In this document: positions 33,764 through 43,481 of the stretch, piece after piece
Layout of the letters: every line of letters begins with the position of its first letter
How positions within the stretch are numbered: the first letter of the stretch is position 1
Source: Polystyrenella longa
GTDB lineage: Bacteria; Planctomycetota; Planctomycetia; Planctomycetales; Planctomycetaceae
NCBI RefSeq assembly: GCF_007750395.1
Contig: NZ_CP036281.1
Span: 6,037,001-6,101,000 of the forward strand
Length of the DNA: 64,000 nt
Direction of reading: 5' to 3'
Made by a program: the position numbers and the translations under genes
Notes under the pieces: generated by a model
What the model was told of the DNA's origin: nothing
What the model saw: the letters and a program-made list of their open reading frames with translations, nothing else
Database searches by the model: none

Positions 33764-33946
33764 TCGCCGGCCAGCACCTGCCGGTATTAACGATTGTCCC
33801 GCCTGTAAGTTGATTCCTCTCATTGGTTTTCCAAGGTACCCGTTGCGGCACCGAAGGAACGAGGTATTCTACAGAGAGCCCAATTCGAACGGGTAAACAT
33901 CTCGTAAATAACTACTCGTACTACTTATCACTAACCTGCCCGTCGC

Positions 33947-33974
33947 CCAGTTTGGATAACCAAACTGGTTATCC
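33947..33974 (+). promoter_or_regulatory. Two overlapping, mutually exclusive hairpins upstream of hisB
   Basis: CCAGTTTGG (33947-33955) pairs with CCAAACTGG (33960-33968) around a 4-nt loop. The overlapping pair GGATAACC (33954-33961) and GGTTATCC (33967-33974) forms a different perfect 8-bp stem with a 5-nt loop. Only one can form at a time. They end 25 nt before the hisB ATG. This is the shape of an RNA switch or a nested operator. No His-codon-rich leader peptide was found, so classical attenuation is not supported. Confidence 0.5.
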
Positions 33975-33999
33975 GCTGAACAGGCACAGGACTGGATGT

Positions 34000-34599
34000 A
34001 TGTCAGCTTCTCAAAGTCGAACCGCTACGATCAAACGCGCTACGGCGGAAACCCGCATCGAGTTAACATTAGATCTCGATGGCACGGGAAAAGCCGATAT
34101 TCAAACTGGAGTGGGGTTCTTTGACCATATGCTGAACTTGTTTGCTAAACATGGGTTGTTCGATCTTTCGATCAAAGCCGATGGCGATCTTGAAGTCGAT
34201 CAGCATCACACTGTTGAAGATGTGGGTATCTGTCTCGGGCAAGCACTGCTCAAAGCGGTAGGGGACAAACAGGGTATCACTCGTTATGGCAGCATGACGT
34301 TACCCATGGAAGAAACTCTGGTGACTTCGGCACTCGATTTGAGTGGTCGCATGTGGTTTGTGTATAACGTCAGTTTTCCCACCGAGAAAATTGGTGAGTT
34401 CGATTCACAACTCGTGCGCGAGTTCTGGCAGTCGGTTTCTTCGAACGCTTTGATGAACCTGCACCTGGTCTTGCAGCACGGCGAGAACAGTCATCACATC
34501 TCTGAAGGGATCTTCAAGGCAACTGCTCGCGCTTTACGACAGGCAGTGACGGTTGACCCTCGCCAGACGGGTGTCCCTTCTTCCAAGGGAACCTTGTAA
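34000..34599 (+). CDS. hisB: Imidazoleglycerol-phosphate dehydratase
   Basis: This is a 199-residue dehydratase of histidine synthesis, one step before HisC. Motifs seen are [43 protein letters not shown], and [23 protein letters not shown], which carry the manganese-binding His and Glu residues. Length is that of a stand-alone IGPD, not the bifunctional HisB of enterobacteria. The start is the ATG at 34000 ([13 protein letters not shown]); the open frame extends upstream to 33823 but with no family similarity. It is downstream of hisC by 236 nt, and two alternative hairpins lie just before the start. Confidence 0.94.
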   Translation: MSASQSRTATIKRATAETRIELTLDLDGTGKADIQTGVGFFDHMLNLFAKHGLFDLSIKADGDLEVDQHHTVEDVGICLGQALLKAVGDKQGITRYGSMTLPMEETLVTSALDLSGRMWFVYNVSFPTEKIGEFDSQLVREFWQSVSSNALMNLHLVLQHGENSHHISEGIFKATARALRQAVTVDPRQTGVPSSKGTL

Positions 34600-35576
34600 G
34601 CTCAAAAACGGCCTCGGATAATTGCAATCGCATTACACTATGTCGTTACAGAGTCGTAACAATGTCGCCGCGATGAACTGGCTGTTTGCATGAGATGGAG
34701 CAGGTGTTTCTAAGCAGTGATTGAGAAATATATTTTTCGTTCTCATTTCGGTTGCAAGAAAATTATATCCGGGTATGGTAGACCTATAACATTGATGTGA
34801 AATTCATTTCCCCTTCACATTCGCTGTGTACTTATCTGGCAGGCCTTCAATCTACGTGTGACCTGTCGAGTACTTCCTGCTTACAAAGTCAGTGCGTAAA
34901 AAAACTGAAGCGTTGGCAAAACCTGTTCGAACTGCTGAGCACAGTAACAGGATTCCTGATCAATTCGTGTTCACTCCTGGAAGCGTTAACTTTCGTCTGA
35001 CGCTGGTTCCGAAGAAACAACCACTTGTTATCTCTGCGATGAAATTGCGCGCGGTTCACAGTTTTTGAATCCGTGCACAACCATTGAATCGCCGTTAGCG
35101 ACTGGTGGTCGATTTGGGTTCCGGCAATAAGTGGGCGGGAAGAGTTACGCCAATTCGTTACATAGAGTGACACTATTGGAAACGGGCTTGAAACCCTCTG
35201 ATGGGTTACAATCACCCTTATATGATGGGCTTTGAAACAGCCGCAACTGGGCTTCAGGATGTAGCTTAGTTGAAAAGGTCCTTGTAGACGGATTTGCGGG
35301 GGCCAGCTTGAATCGTTAACGATTCACTGGGGAAACTGATCGAACTACCTGACTTTTGCCAATAGGGACGGTGACAGGGAGAACTCACAGGCCATAATGA
35401 CTATGGTCACCAGAGTCTCTTTTGGCTCGTGACGGATGCGAGAAGTAGGTGTGGTGCTGCCTTGGTGAATCAAGAGCGTTTTCGGGTTCGATCAGTTTCT
35501 CTTTTTTACTTTCTAGCGGGTCGCAATCAGGCACGCTGCCCAATTGCCGCTCTCTGTTCCGCATCTCTTCGGATAC
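34600..35576. other. Long gene-free region (977 nt) between hisB and ribD
   Basis: The stretch lies between the ends of convergent genes and contains no convincing ORF. From 34600 to about 35220 it is A/T-richer and shows only short hairpins, for example GTTAC/GTAAC near 34646 and TGAGAA/TTCTCA near 34722-34746. From about 35250 to 35415 there is much stronger structure, listed separately. The 3' side toward 35576 has a T-rich tract (TCTCTTTTTTAC near 35500). A convergent gap would normally be short, so its length itself suggests a non-coding function or a decayed gene. Confidence 0.5.
35254..35411 (+). ncRNA. Candidate structured RNA, family not recognised
   Basis: On the plus strand TCAG-GAT-GTAG (35254-35264) can pair with CTACCTGA (35345-35352) with a bulge, closing a domain. 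Inside it CCAG (35303-35306) and CTGG (35327-35330) flank a perfect 16-nt palindrome GAATCGTTAACGATTC (35310-35325). A second domain pairs GGTGAC (35370-35375) with GTCACC (35406-35411) and contains an alternative CCATA/TATGG hairpin. AGAGTCTCTTTT follows. It does not match tmRNA, RNase P, SRP, 6S or the riboswitches I know by eye. The structure is seen; existence of a transcript is inferred, and strand is uncertain because hairpins fold on both. Confidence 0.3.
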
Positions 35577-36686
35577 TTACGGTCGCTGCAATCGACCCCG
35601 CAAGTAGATGTCGTCGCCCGTTATCTCGATCTGAATATCGCGTAGATCAGCTTGTTGAGGAATCGCGGGAAGCCCTTCACCTTCGAGCGGGGTAATCGCG
35701 TCTCTTCCGCCTACCAGCTTGGGGGCAAGAAAGAGATGAACTTCATCAATAGCAGACACTTCGTGAAGTGACGCAAAGATTGCACCGCCTCCTTCGACGA
35801 GTACATTCGTCATTTCCCGTCGCCCCAGTTCCAACAGGACTTCGTTCCAATCGAGACGGCCTTCTTCCGTAAGCTTGCCCTGCCAGATATCGACGCCTGC
35901 GTCTCGAAGCTGTTTCAGCTTTTCAGCTGGCGCTGATTCCGAAGTACAGAGCAAGACAGGGGCCTGAGTAATCGTCTGAACCAACTGAGAATCGAGAGAC
36001 AGACTGGCACGGCTGTCGATCACAATGCGAGTGGCCGTGCGTGGTCCCGCAGGTCGGGCTGTCAGTAACGGATCATCAGCAGCGACGGTTCCTGCCCCAA
36101 CCAGGACACCGTCCATACAGCCTCGCAATTGATGGACGATGGAGCGCGATTCTGGTCCAGAGATCCATTGAGAGGATCCGGTCCGGGCGGCCAGTTTACC
36201 GTCCCAGGTCATCGCCCATTTCGCGAGCAGGTATGGCTGTTTGGTGGTAACCTGTTTAATAAAAGGAGCATTCAGCTGTCGAGCTTCTTCACCCAGAAGA
36301 CCCACTTCGACTTCGATCCCCGCCTGTTTGAGTTGAGCGATCCCTTTGCCTGCGACCCACTCTGCGGGATCTTCCTGGGCAATGACGACGCGGGATATAC
36401 CGGCCTGAATGACGGCCTCAGCACAGGGGCCTGTCTTTCCCTGATGGCAACAGGGTTCTAAGGTTACGTATAACGTCGCCCCTCTGGCAGCATCGCCTGC
36501 CTGACGTAGAGCGTTGATTTCGGCATGGGCTTCGCCATACTTTTCGTGATAACCGGCACCCAGCAGATTCAGTCCATCGTCAACAATGACCGAGCCCACC
36601 GCTGGATTCGGCTCGACGTATCCGAGCCCCTTTTGGGCCAGATTGATCGCGTATTGCATGACTTGGGTGGGGTTGTCGAATTTCAT
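35577..36686 (-). CDS. ribD: Bifunctional riboflavin biosynthesis deaminase/reductase
   Basis: This is a 369-residue protein for the second and third steps of riboflavin synthesis. The N-terminal deaminase domain (about residues 1-145) has the zinc motifs AHAEINAL and PCCHQGKTGPC. The C-terminal reductase domain (about 150-365) has WAMTWDGKLAARTG, QWISGPESR, DGVLVGAGTVAADDP, and VEGGGAIFASL. Length and motif order are normal. The start ATG is at 36686. No FMN riboswitch is visible upstream. It is followed by nothing on the same strand until hisB's convergent end, 977 nt away. Confidence 0.95.
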   Translation of the reverse strand: MKFDNPTQVMQYAINLAQKGLGYVEPNPAVGSVIVDDGLNLLGAGYHEKYGEAHAEINALRQAGDAARGATLYVTLEPCCHQGKTGPCAEAVIQAGISRVVIAQEDPAEWVAGKGIAQLKQAGIEVEVGLLGEEARQLNAPFIKQVTTKQPYLLAKWAMTWDGKLAARTGSSQWISGPESRSIVHQLRGCMDGVLVGAGTVAADDPLLTARPAGPRTATRIVIDSRASLSLDSQLVQTITQAPVLLCTSESAPAEKLKQLRDAGVDIWQGKLTEEGRLDWNEVLLELGRREMTNVLVEGGGAIFASLHEVSAIDEVHLFLAPKLVGGRDAITPLEGEGLPAIPQQADLRDIQIEITGDDIYLRGRLQRP

Positions 36687-36735
36687 CCGTCAACTTCTTT
36701 CCATCAGAACGATCTCTTGGAGATTGAACGAGGAC

Positions 36736-36921
36736 TTACAAGCTGTAAGAACAACCCCACAGGATGCCGAACATGAGGCTCATGAAGCCGACCAGATAGA
36801 GAAAACTACGGCCGGTGTTTCTCAGGATGATCGCTTTGTTTTCATAACGGCTGCAGTTGTAGACCAAGGTGATCACCAGCGAGACCGGAATGAAATGGAG
36901 GAACATGCTCAGAGAGGACAT
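36736..36921 (-). CDS. Small two-helix membrane protein
   Basis: This 61-residue protein has two hydrophobic helices (about residues 4-22, LSMFLHFIPVSLVITLVYN, and 40-58, FLYLVGFMSLMFGILWG) separated by a polar loop CSRYENKAIILRNTGRS. It is an unrecognised short inner-membrane protein. The reading frame has a good composition, and a start ATG at 36921. It sits between ribD (49 nt away) and the 282-residue membrane protein upstream (106 nt away), same strand, so the three may be in one unit. Function unknown. Confidence 0.6.
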   Translation of the reverse strand: MSSLSMFLHFIPVSLVITLVYNCSRYENKAIILRNTGRSFLYLVGFMSLMFGILWGCSYSL

Positions 36922-37027
36922 AGTCTATTACCTGTGGTTCAGAATCGCTGAATCGTCAGCGGACGGGTGAGATCAATTTCATTTTTCGATCAGGAGGTCA
37001 TTGTTTCACCAATGAACGGGGCAGTTT

Positions 37028-37876
37028 TTATTCCGCCGATTTCTCTTCAGGTTTTGATTCGGGCTGGCCTTCGGATTCTTCGTCACCGTAACCATGGGCC
37101 GGACCATCAAAACAATCCCAGATGGCGAGAATGTTCAACAACCCTGCGATCATAGTTAACGTGACAGCCAGGTCGTATCGCTTACCGCCCACTTTATTGT
37201 ACCAATGATTGATCGTACTGATCTCAGGAGGCATGCTGAATTCGTTGATGAAACTCCGAGGAATCTCGGCTTCCATGCGTCCAACCGAAACGGTCTGTCC
37301 GTTGAGTTCTTCCTGCAGGGTGCAATCAAGCGTCCAGGTCTCTTTGGCCGAGAGAGCGGGTTCGTTACAGGAAGGATGAGCGACCAGAAACCGGGTTTCC
37401 TGGCCATCAATACTGGCAATGAATTCGCCTTGAATGATCTGTTCGTTACGTTGTGTGGGGAGAATGATCAATTGCCCGGGGACATCCTGCAGGACACCTT
37501 CATCGGGGTTGTTATAAGTCAACTGGGCGATAACTTCCTGGTTCAGGCCCTCTTCCACAGGGTAGATGTTCTGCCCCTGAAAATCCTGTGAGAAGTAACG
37601 CTGGGACTGTATCACAGCCATCAGTCCCACTGATCCGACTCCAGCCTGGGCCAGAAACGGAAAGTTTCGCATTGAATGAGCACCGCTCACCTGATGGGTG
37701 TAAATGCCATTGCCATCCGCCATCGCCATTCCATACGTGTAAGTTCCGATAATGCATACGGCGTAGACGGAAGCTTTGAAAACGCGGCCCTGATAGTAAT
37801 GTCCCAAACCGGGGACAAGAAAAGCCAGGAAAGCGGCTAACGTTCGATTCTTCTGCGGAATTCGAGGGTCAAACAT
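37028..37876 (-). CDS. DUF6677-like membrane protein
   Basis: This 282-residue protein begins MFDPRIPQKNRTLAAFLAF, then a hydrophobic segment with LVPGLGHYYQGR, the G-x-G-x-x-Y-x-G-R motif of small TM2-like and planctomycete DUF6677 proteins. One helix follows at about 35-52 (ASVYAVCIIGTYTYGMAM), another at about 75-90, then a soluble beta-rich part (about 110-230), and a last helix at about 240-258 (LAVTLTMIAGLLNILAIWD) before an acidic tail. The family name is my best match; function unknown. The start ATG is at 37876. It may be co-transcribed with the 61-residue protein and ribD. Confidence 0.72.
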   Translation of the reverse strand: MFDPRIPQKNRTLAAFLAFLVPGLGHYYQGRVFKASVYAVCIIGTYTYGMAMADGNGIYTHQVSGAHSMRNFPFLAQAGVGSVGLMAVIQSQRYFSQDFQGQNIYPVEEGLNQEVIAQLTYNNPDEGVLQDVPGQLIILPTQRNEQIIQGEFIASIDGQETRFLVAHPSCNEPALSAKETWTLDCTLQEELNGQTVSVGRMEAEIPRSFINEFSMPPEISTINHWYNKVGGKRYDLAVTLTMIAGLLNILAIWDCFDGPAHGYGDEESEGQPESKPEEKSAE

Positions 37877-38172
37877 ACGTATATCCGGTAAGAGCCCAAT
37901 TTTGCACTGGGCCGGAGAATGGCAGGTAATGAAGGATAACCCTGTTCCATGGGCCCCAGTCCAATTGGCTCAACAGGGAGCGAACCGGTCTGGCGGCAGG
38001 GTTAATCAAGTTATTCTACTGGCCCGGGAAGATCCTGACCAGACTTCTCACGGCGGGAATCCTCAGACGGATGGGTTCCGATACGGGCACGAATACATAA
38101 AAAAACGGTGATCTCGACAAGCAAGACCACCATTTCGACTTTTTTCAGCGGTTGTTAACACTAAGGATCATA

Positions 38173-40818
38173 CTAGAAGGACGAACGCAAATTACGCATC
38201 CGGTCTTGTGGGACGATTTCTACCTCACCCAGATCGATCGGTTCCGGATTGAAGGCAGGGTCTCCCTCTGCCGGTTCAGGAACTTCAAACTGCTGATTAA
38301 ACGAACCTGCGTGCGTTCCATAATCATCCTGACCTACCTGGATATAGGCATTTCCCTGCAGGTTGTAGGTTCCCGGAGGAAGCTGATCAAACTGGAAGCT
38401 GCCATCCTCATTCATCGTGACTTGGAAGTTGGGGGTATAGGGAAGTTCGACTTCGGCCACTTCGGCAGCATTGGCCTCCGTTTTTCCATCGACAGGGACT
38501 CCAGCAGCGTTGGACAGGTTATTGAAAAAGCCTTTCAGCAGCGTGTTCCCAATTGCCGAAGATTGTTCAAGCGTCACCTCAGGCTGCTTGATTACCGTGT
38601 GAGCATAGATGTCGACGCGGCTGTATTTTTTGTCTTCAGGGATTTTAAACTGACCTTTGACAGGTTGGCCGACGCCCCCTACTTTGACATCTTTCTCTTC
38701 GCCAGACTCGAAAGTAAATCGCCCTAGACCCGAGGACAGATTCCGGAAGCCCCGGTTGCCGTAAGGAACTTGCTTCTGATCCTGGATTTCGTAAGTGCCG
38801 GGAGCGACTCGGTCAAACTGGAACATGCCGTTGGCATCTGTTTCAACCTGGTAACGACTGCGAACATCGAAGGATTGTCCCGGATCGTTCGGGTTGTATG
38901 TGAGTCGACTGGAATTCAACGCGACCTGTTGGTTGGCCGCCGGTCCGGCTCCGCGGATGACCTGACCAGTCACTTTGGCCCAGGGCTGCAACTGATGATC
39001 CCCTTTATCGGGAACATCACCCGGCATCACTTTAATGAAGCCGCTTTCGTTCAACGCCACTAAACCGAATTCCTGATCCATCGGCTCAAACTTGAATTCT
39101 CCCTTGTCATTCGTTTCAACTCGACTGATTCGATCCCAACGGGGAATTTCACCATTGTAGATTTGGGCTTGCCCATTGGCCGTGAACAGCATTGCTTCCG
39201 CATCGGTTGCGGGAGTGCCATCCGGATTCAGGATACGACCAGCAGGGCCGACACCCGGTTGCATTTTGACTGCGAGTTCCCAAAGCGAACCGTTGATTTC
39301 GGTCGCTTTAATTTCCTGTGTTTCGGTCGGTTTATATCCGGAAGCTTTCAGCTGAAGTTTAAAGCGATCGTTAATATCGTCGATTTCATGTTCGTAAGAA
39401 TCTTCTGCAGCTTGTTGTTGCCGGTAGCCATAACGGTAGATCGGTTCTTCCGTAGTTCCCCCGCTCTGGTAGCCCCGTTCCACGGCGAAGTCGGTAATCT
39501 TCTCGCCAGTCTCCGCATTCACAGCGGTGATAATGACTTTCTTCGTCTTAGACATCGCGATGGCGTGCGCATCTTCCTGGGGAGTGAGCGACGTGCTGTA
39601 GCTCATTAAACCATCTTTAAAGAATCGAAAGAAGACCGAACCATTAGGAGCATTTTCCCAGGTCACCTTTCCTTCGACGTTGGTTTTCAATGGGAACTCT
39701 TCGGTAAAGAGCAATTCCAGACAACGGTTTGATTCCCATTGAATCGGAACGACACGGACATCATTAAGCGGCTTACCGTCTTCTCCTTTGATCACGATGT
39801 CAAAGGGCGTTCCTTTTTTCATCTCCACTTTGACAGGAACCATATTCGCAGAAACTTTTACAGGGAATTCCATTGGTTCATAATCTGCGGAGAGGACCGT
39901 GAGGATATTCTCACCTTCCATTCCCAATTTATATTTAAAGTTCCCTTCGTGGTCTGTTCGTGGAAGGTAGTCGTTGTTCGGTCGGCTATGGGGATCTTGC
40001 CCCAGAATAACGAGCGCATTTGAAACGGGTTCTCCCTCACTGTTGGTCACTCGGCCTTCGATGATCAGACCACGTTTCATTTCGAGCCGATGATTTTTGC
40101 CTTTCATCTGCTCGATCGCTTTGTCTGAAATTGCCGTGTATCTATTGTTTTGATTTCCTTCCAGGTGGGAACTATGAGAGACACGGATCCGCAAATCATT
40201 CATTTCTGGGGGAGCATTGGTGAGTTCCCATTTGCCATTTCCGTCGGTCGGAGTCGACTCCTGAAGACGAGAATAGTATTCGCTTTCGTCATTCCATTCA
40301 GAATCGGCATAGAGTTCCACTTTGGCACCCACGATAGGTTCGCCCAGTTGCGAAACGACAACACCCCCAATGGTCTGTCCTTTAGGAAGCATAACGGTCA
40401 GTTCTTTGGGAAGATCGACCTTTTTTTCAACCGTTCGACGATCGCCCCACTGGCGATAAAGCGTTTGGTATCCGCGGGCGCGAATCTCCAAGTTGTAGTA
40501 ATAGAACTTGTCGCCCATCATATTGACGTACGCTTTGCCTTCATCATTGGAGAAGACTTGCGTGTATTTAGTACGTCGGTTGGGATCGACAGCCCAATTC
40601 GCTTTAACGCGTGCGACTTCAATTGGCTGGTCGTTCTCATCGACAACCTTGATCTCCAAGTCGTAGTTGTCTTCGCGAACAACTTTTGCTGTTTCTGGAA
40701 TCGCGTAGTCCGCATTTCCGCCATCGGTTAGTGCCCAGGTAAGCCCTGTTGCGATACCCACGACAAACAATATGACTAGCGCGTAGACGAACAGTCTTTT
40801 TGTCACAGAGTTGCCCAT
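38173..40818 (-). CDS. Exported or membrane-anchored protein with carboxypeptidase-regulatory-like repeats
   Basis: This is an 881-residue protein with an N-terminal membrane or signal helix (RLFVYALVILFVVGIATGLTWAL, about residues 8-30). The rest is a string of beta-sandwich repeats of the carboxypeptidase-regulatory kind, recognisable by G-x-V-x-(D/E)-x-x-G-x-P-(V/I) such as GGVVVSQLGEPIVGAKVEL, GRVTNSEGEPVSNALVIL, GRILNPDGTPATDAEAMLF and GQVIRGAGPAANQQVAL, spread from about 40 to 850, plus late FQFDQLPPGTYNLQG units. Such proteins are cell-surface or periplasmic. The start is the ATG at 40818 with AGGAG 8 nt upstream; one codon earlier is a TTG. No enzyme domain is seen. It is a monocistronic-looking minus-strand gene, divergent from thiC. 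Confidence 0.8.
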   Translation of the reverse strand: MGNSVTKRLFVYALVILFVVGIATGLTWALTDGGNADYAIPETAKVVREDNYDLEIKVVDENDQPIEVARVKANWAVDPNRRTKYTQVFSNDEGKAYVNMMGDKFYYYNLEIRARGYQTLYRQWGDRRTVEKKVDLPKELTVMLPKGQTIGGVVVSQLGEPIVGAKVELYADSEWNDESEYYSRLQESTPTDGNGKWELTNAPPEMNDLRIRVSHSSHLEGNQNNRYTAISDKAIEQMKGKNHRLEMKRGLIIEGRVTNSEGEPVSNALVILGQDPHSRPNNDYLPRTDHEGNFKYKLGMEGENILTVLSADYEPMEFPVKVSANMVPVKVEMKKGTPFDIVIKGEDGKPLNDVRVVPIQWESNRCLELLFTEEFPLKTNVEGKVTWENAPNGSVFFRFFKDGLMSYSTSLTPQEDAHAIAMSKTKKVIITAVNAETGEKITDFAVERGYQSGGTTEEPIYRYGYRQQQAAEDSYEHEIDDINDRFKLQLKASGYKPTETQEIKATEINGSLWELAVKMQPGVGPAGRILNPDGTPATDAEAMLFTANGQAQIYNGEIPRWDRISRVETNDKGEFKFEPMDQEFGLVALNESGFIKVMPGDVPDKGDHQLQPWAKVTGQVIRGAGPAANQQVALNSSRLTYNPNDPGQSFDVRSRYQVETDANGMFQFDRVAPGTYEIQDQKQVPYGNRGFRNLSSGLGRFTFESGEEKDVKVGGVGQPVKGQFKIPEDKKYSRVDIYAHTVIKQPEVTLEQSSAIGNTLLKGFFNNLSNAAGVPVDGKTEANAAEVAEVELPYTPNFQVTMNEDGSFQFDQLPPGTYNLQGNAYIQVGQDDYGTHAGSFNQQFEVPEPAEGDPAFNPEPIDLGEVEIVPQDRMRNLRSSF

Positions 40819-41430
40819 CAATGTAACTCCTGTTTTACCTCTAAAGTGAACTTATGGGCGCCAAGTGTGATGAGGATGCCCATTTTTTAGTATAACCAAA
40901 TGTTGGATTAGTAACAGTGTCGCTTTGGAAATGAGAGTATTTCCTCCAGAGTTTTGGAAAAGGGAAGTAAGCTAACTTTCGGACCTCTGGATTCTGTTTT
41001 TGCGACAGACTTCTGCGGATGGAAAGCCGTTATCTAATGGAACACCACGAATCGAACGACCTCTCGTAGAATTCGTCTTGCTGGGACAGAATTACCGGTT
41101 TATGGTGTCCGCACATTGAATTTCGCTCACGGTCAGCTACGATACGAAGAGACCGGGAAAGTACTCTCCGGTAGGGTCAGGGCGATTTTTGCGAAATTCC
41201 ATCGCACCTTTGAATCGACCACCCTGTCGAACCTGCCAGAACGCTCGCTCCTGTGGGACGCGAATTTACGTTTTTGTCCATTCCCGTTCACCTGAACTGG
41301 TACCCCCGCCAGCTTGTCCGCGGATATCACGGCCAGGCTTCCGACCCTGATTTTTCTGGCGACAGGAAAGTCATTAGCGATCAATGTCCTTAAGCCGGCG
41401 ATAGATCGGTTGCATCGAAAGAATGCCAAT
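40819..41430. other. Divergent control region between the repeat protein and thiC
   Basis: This 612-nt gap must hold the promoters of both genes. I looked for a TPP riboswitch before thiC: neither the CTGAGA element nor the ACCTGATCTGGATAATGCCAG-like 3' half is present in order; only fragmentary CCCTGAT...CTGGCG occurs near 41345. An ACCGG/CCGGT hairpin lies near 41155. A minus-strand frame at 41133-41429 lacks coding character and is not called. Confidence 0.45.
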
Positions 41431-43233
41431 ATGATTCATCAAAATAACTCTTCCGCAGGTTATACCCTGCCTCCCATTGGAGAGAACCCCTCTACAGAGG
41501 CTCAGGGAACCAATCCAGGCAGCTTTGCCAAACCATCTAAAATCGCTCCAGGTGTCGAAGGTCGTTACACCTTTGCCTCTCCCGATACGCCCGGTATGCC
41601 CGAACCCTCGATGAAGACCGCCTGGGACTTCATGCCCGAGGATTGGACACTGAAAGCAGGTTACGAGGAGAACTACCAGAACGCCGAAGCCTGGCAGACT
41701 CCCGATGGTTTCGAACCGATGACTCAGCTCGAATCGGCTCGTATGGGTATCGTCACCCCGGAAATGCTGCGAGTTGCCGAGAAGGAAACCCACCTGACGC
41801 CCGAGCAGATCCGCGATGAAGTTGCTGCCGGTCGTATGATCATCCCAGCTAACAAGGTTCACCTCGGTTATAATCTGGAGCCGATGTGTATCGGTCGCGC
41901 TTCCAAAACCAAAGTGAACGCTAATATGGGGGCCTCACCGGTCTCTTCCGGCACCGATGAAGAAGTCGAAAAACTGAAATGGGCCGAAAAGTGGGGGGCC
42001 GATACCGTTATGGACCTCTCCACCGGCGGAAAAATCGATGAATGCCGCGAAACGATTATTCAGAACAGCCTTGTTCCCATCGGTACAGTTCCGATTTATT
42101 CGATGATCATTGGTCGCAAAATTGACGACCTCAACCGGGAGATTATTCTCGAATCGCTGGAACAACAGGCAAAACAGGGCGTCGATTACTTCACCATCCA
42201 TGCGGGCATTCTGCAGGAACATCTTGAGTTCGTAAAAGATCGCCTCATCGGAGTGGTTAGCCGTGGTGGATCGCTGCTGGCGAAGTGGATGATTATTCAC
42301 CGACAGCAGAACATCATGTACACTCTCTGGGAAGAGATCTGCGACGTCATGCGTGAGTACGATGTCAGCTTTTCCATCGGAGACGGTTTACGACCGGGTG
42401 GTCTGGCCGATGCAACAGATGCCGCTCAGCTGGCGGAACTGGTTGCCTTGGGCACCTTGACCGAACGGGCCTGGCGTAAAGGAATTCAAGTCATGGTCGA
42501 AGGCCCGGGACACGTCCCGTTCGATCAGATTGAATACAACATGAAGCTGGAACGCCAGCTTTGTCATGGTGCTCCCTTCTACGTACTCGGACCATTGGTC
42601 ACCGATATCTTCCCCGGATACGACCACATCACCAGCTGTATCGGTGCAACGGCAGCCGGGTACCACGGTGCCAGCATGCTCTGTTACGTCACTCCGAAGG
42701 AACACCTTGGTCTTCCCAAGAAGGACGATGTGAAGCAGGGATGTGTCGCCTATAAAATCGCCGCCCACGCCTCCGATGTGGCCCTGGGGATTCCAGGAAC
42801 ACGAGATCGTGACGACGAACTGACTAAGGCCCGTGCCGCCCTCAACTGGCAGAAGCACTTCGACCTCAGCTTCGATCCAGACGTCGCTCGTGCGTACCAC
42901 GACGAAGACTTGGATGTCGACACCGACTTCTGTGCCATGTGTGGCCACGACTGGTGCAGCGTGCGAATCTCGAAAGAGATCGTGCAGTTTGCCTCTGGTA
43001 AAGACGCTGACTATGCCTGGGACAAAACTAAAATCTCTGAAGCACTGACGGATGAGCAAAAGGAAATTCTGGAAAAACGAGGCGTTCTCAGCCCCGACCA
43101 GATTCACAAGCTCGCTTCCAAAACGAAAAAAGTGATGGAAGCCGATAAAGACAAGGCTTCCTGTCATTCTGACTACGTCGACACCGACGACGCTCAGACT
43201 CTTCAGGAAACGTCGCTGCCGATTATTGAATAA
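41431..43233 (+). CDS. thiC: Phosphomethylpyrimidine synthase
   Basis: This is a 600-residue radical-SAM-type enzyme that turns aminoimidazole ribotide into hydroxymethylpyrimidine phosphate for thiamine synthesis. Clear motifs are [73 protein letters not shown], and the iron-sulfur cluster ligands [17 protein letters not shown] near residue 510. The start is at the ATG 41431 (MIHQNNSS); the frame is open from 41314 but without a better start. The C-terminal tail is about 60 residues longer than minimal ThiC. A strong terminator follows at 43267. No TPP riboswitch is seen, which is unusual for thiC. Confidence 0.97.
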   Translation: MIHQNNSSAGYTLPPIGENPSTEAQGTNPGSFAKPSKIAPGVEGRYTFASPDTPGMPEPSMKTAWDFMPEDWTLKAGYEENYQNAEAWQTPDGFEPMTQLESARMGIVTPEMLRVAEKETHLTPEQIRDEVAAGRMIIPANKVHLGYNLEPMCIGRASKTKVNANMGASPVSSGTDEEVEKLKWAEKWGADTVMDLSTGGKIDECRETIIQNSLVPIGTVPIYSMIIGRKIDDLNREIILESLEQQAKQGVDYFTIHAGILQEHLEFVKDRLIGVVSRGGSLLAKWMIIHRQQNIMYTLWEEICDVMREYDVSFSIGDGLRPGGLADATDAAQLAELVALGTLTERAWRKGIQVMVEGPGHVPFDQIEYNMKLERQLCHGAPFYVLGPLVTDIFPGYDHITSCIGATAAGYHGASMLCYVTPKEHLGLPKKDDVKQGCVAYKIAAHASDVALGIPGTRDRDDELTKARAALNWQKHFDLSFDPDVARAYHDEDLDVDTDFCAMCGHDWCSVRISKEIVQFASGKDADYAWDKTKISEALTDEQKEILEKRGVLSPDQIHKLASKTKKVMEADKDKASCHSDYVDTDDAQTLQETSLPIIE

Positions 43234-43266
43234 TCCCTGCGACTTTCACGATTTTAAAACCATACT

Positions 43267-43316
43267 AAACGTCCGATCTTCTTGTTAAACAAGGAGTTCG
43301 GGCGTTTTCTTTTTAA
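43267..43316 (+). terminator. Rho-independent terminator after thiC
   Basis: AAACGTCCGA (43267-43276) pairs with TCGGGCGTTT (43298-43307) with one wobble, enclosing a second small hairpin CTTGT/ACAAG (43281-43285, 43289-43293), and is followed by TTCTTTTT. It lies 34 nt past the thiC stop. Confidence 0.75.
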
Positions 43317-43481
43317 ATCTGTAATTTTTACGATGAGGCCGAATAAATCGAATTCCCCGGCGAATAACAAACTGACCGACCTGAATTCTCCAGAGTTGCG
43401 AGCAGGTCGATTGGTCGAGTCACTTTTAAAACGGTATCGGGCCCTCTCAGCAGGGCCTCTCATTACACGGGGAACAAATCC

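Noticed and set aside
34797-35000. Possible 67-codon plus-strand gene in the hisB-ribD gap
   Set aside because: Starts at GTG, no ribosome site, unusual composition; more likely non-coding.
36687-36735. FMN riboswitch before ribD
   Set aside because: The short region upstream of ribD cannot hold it and none of its conserved blocks is seen.
41133-41429. 98-codon minus-strand frame upstream of thiC
   Set aside because: No family signal; overlaps thiC control region; no good start.
40819-41430. TPP riboswitch upstream of thiC
   Set aside because: CCCTGAT and CTGGCG fragments near 41345 are not in the right spacing and no CTGAGA element precedes them.
42388-43167. 259-codon minus-strand frame inside thiC
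   Set aside because: Antisense shadow of a highly conserved gene.
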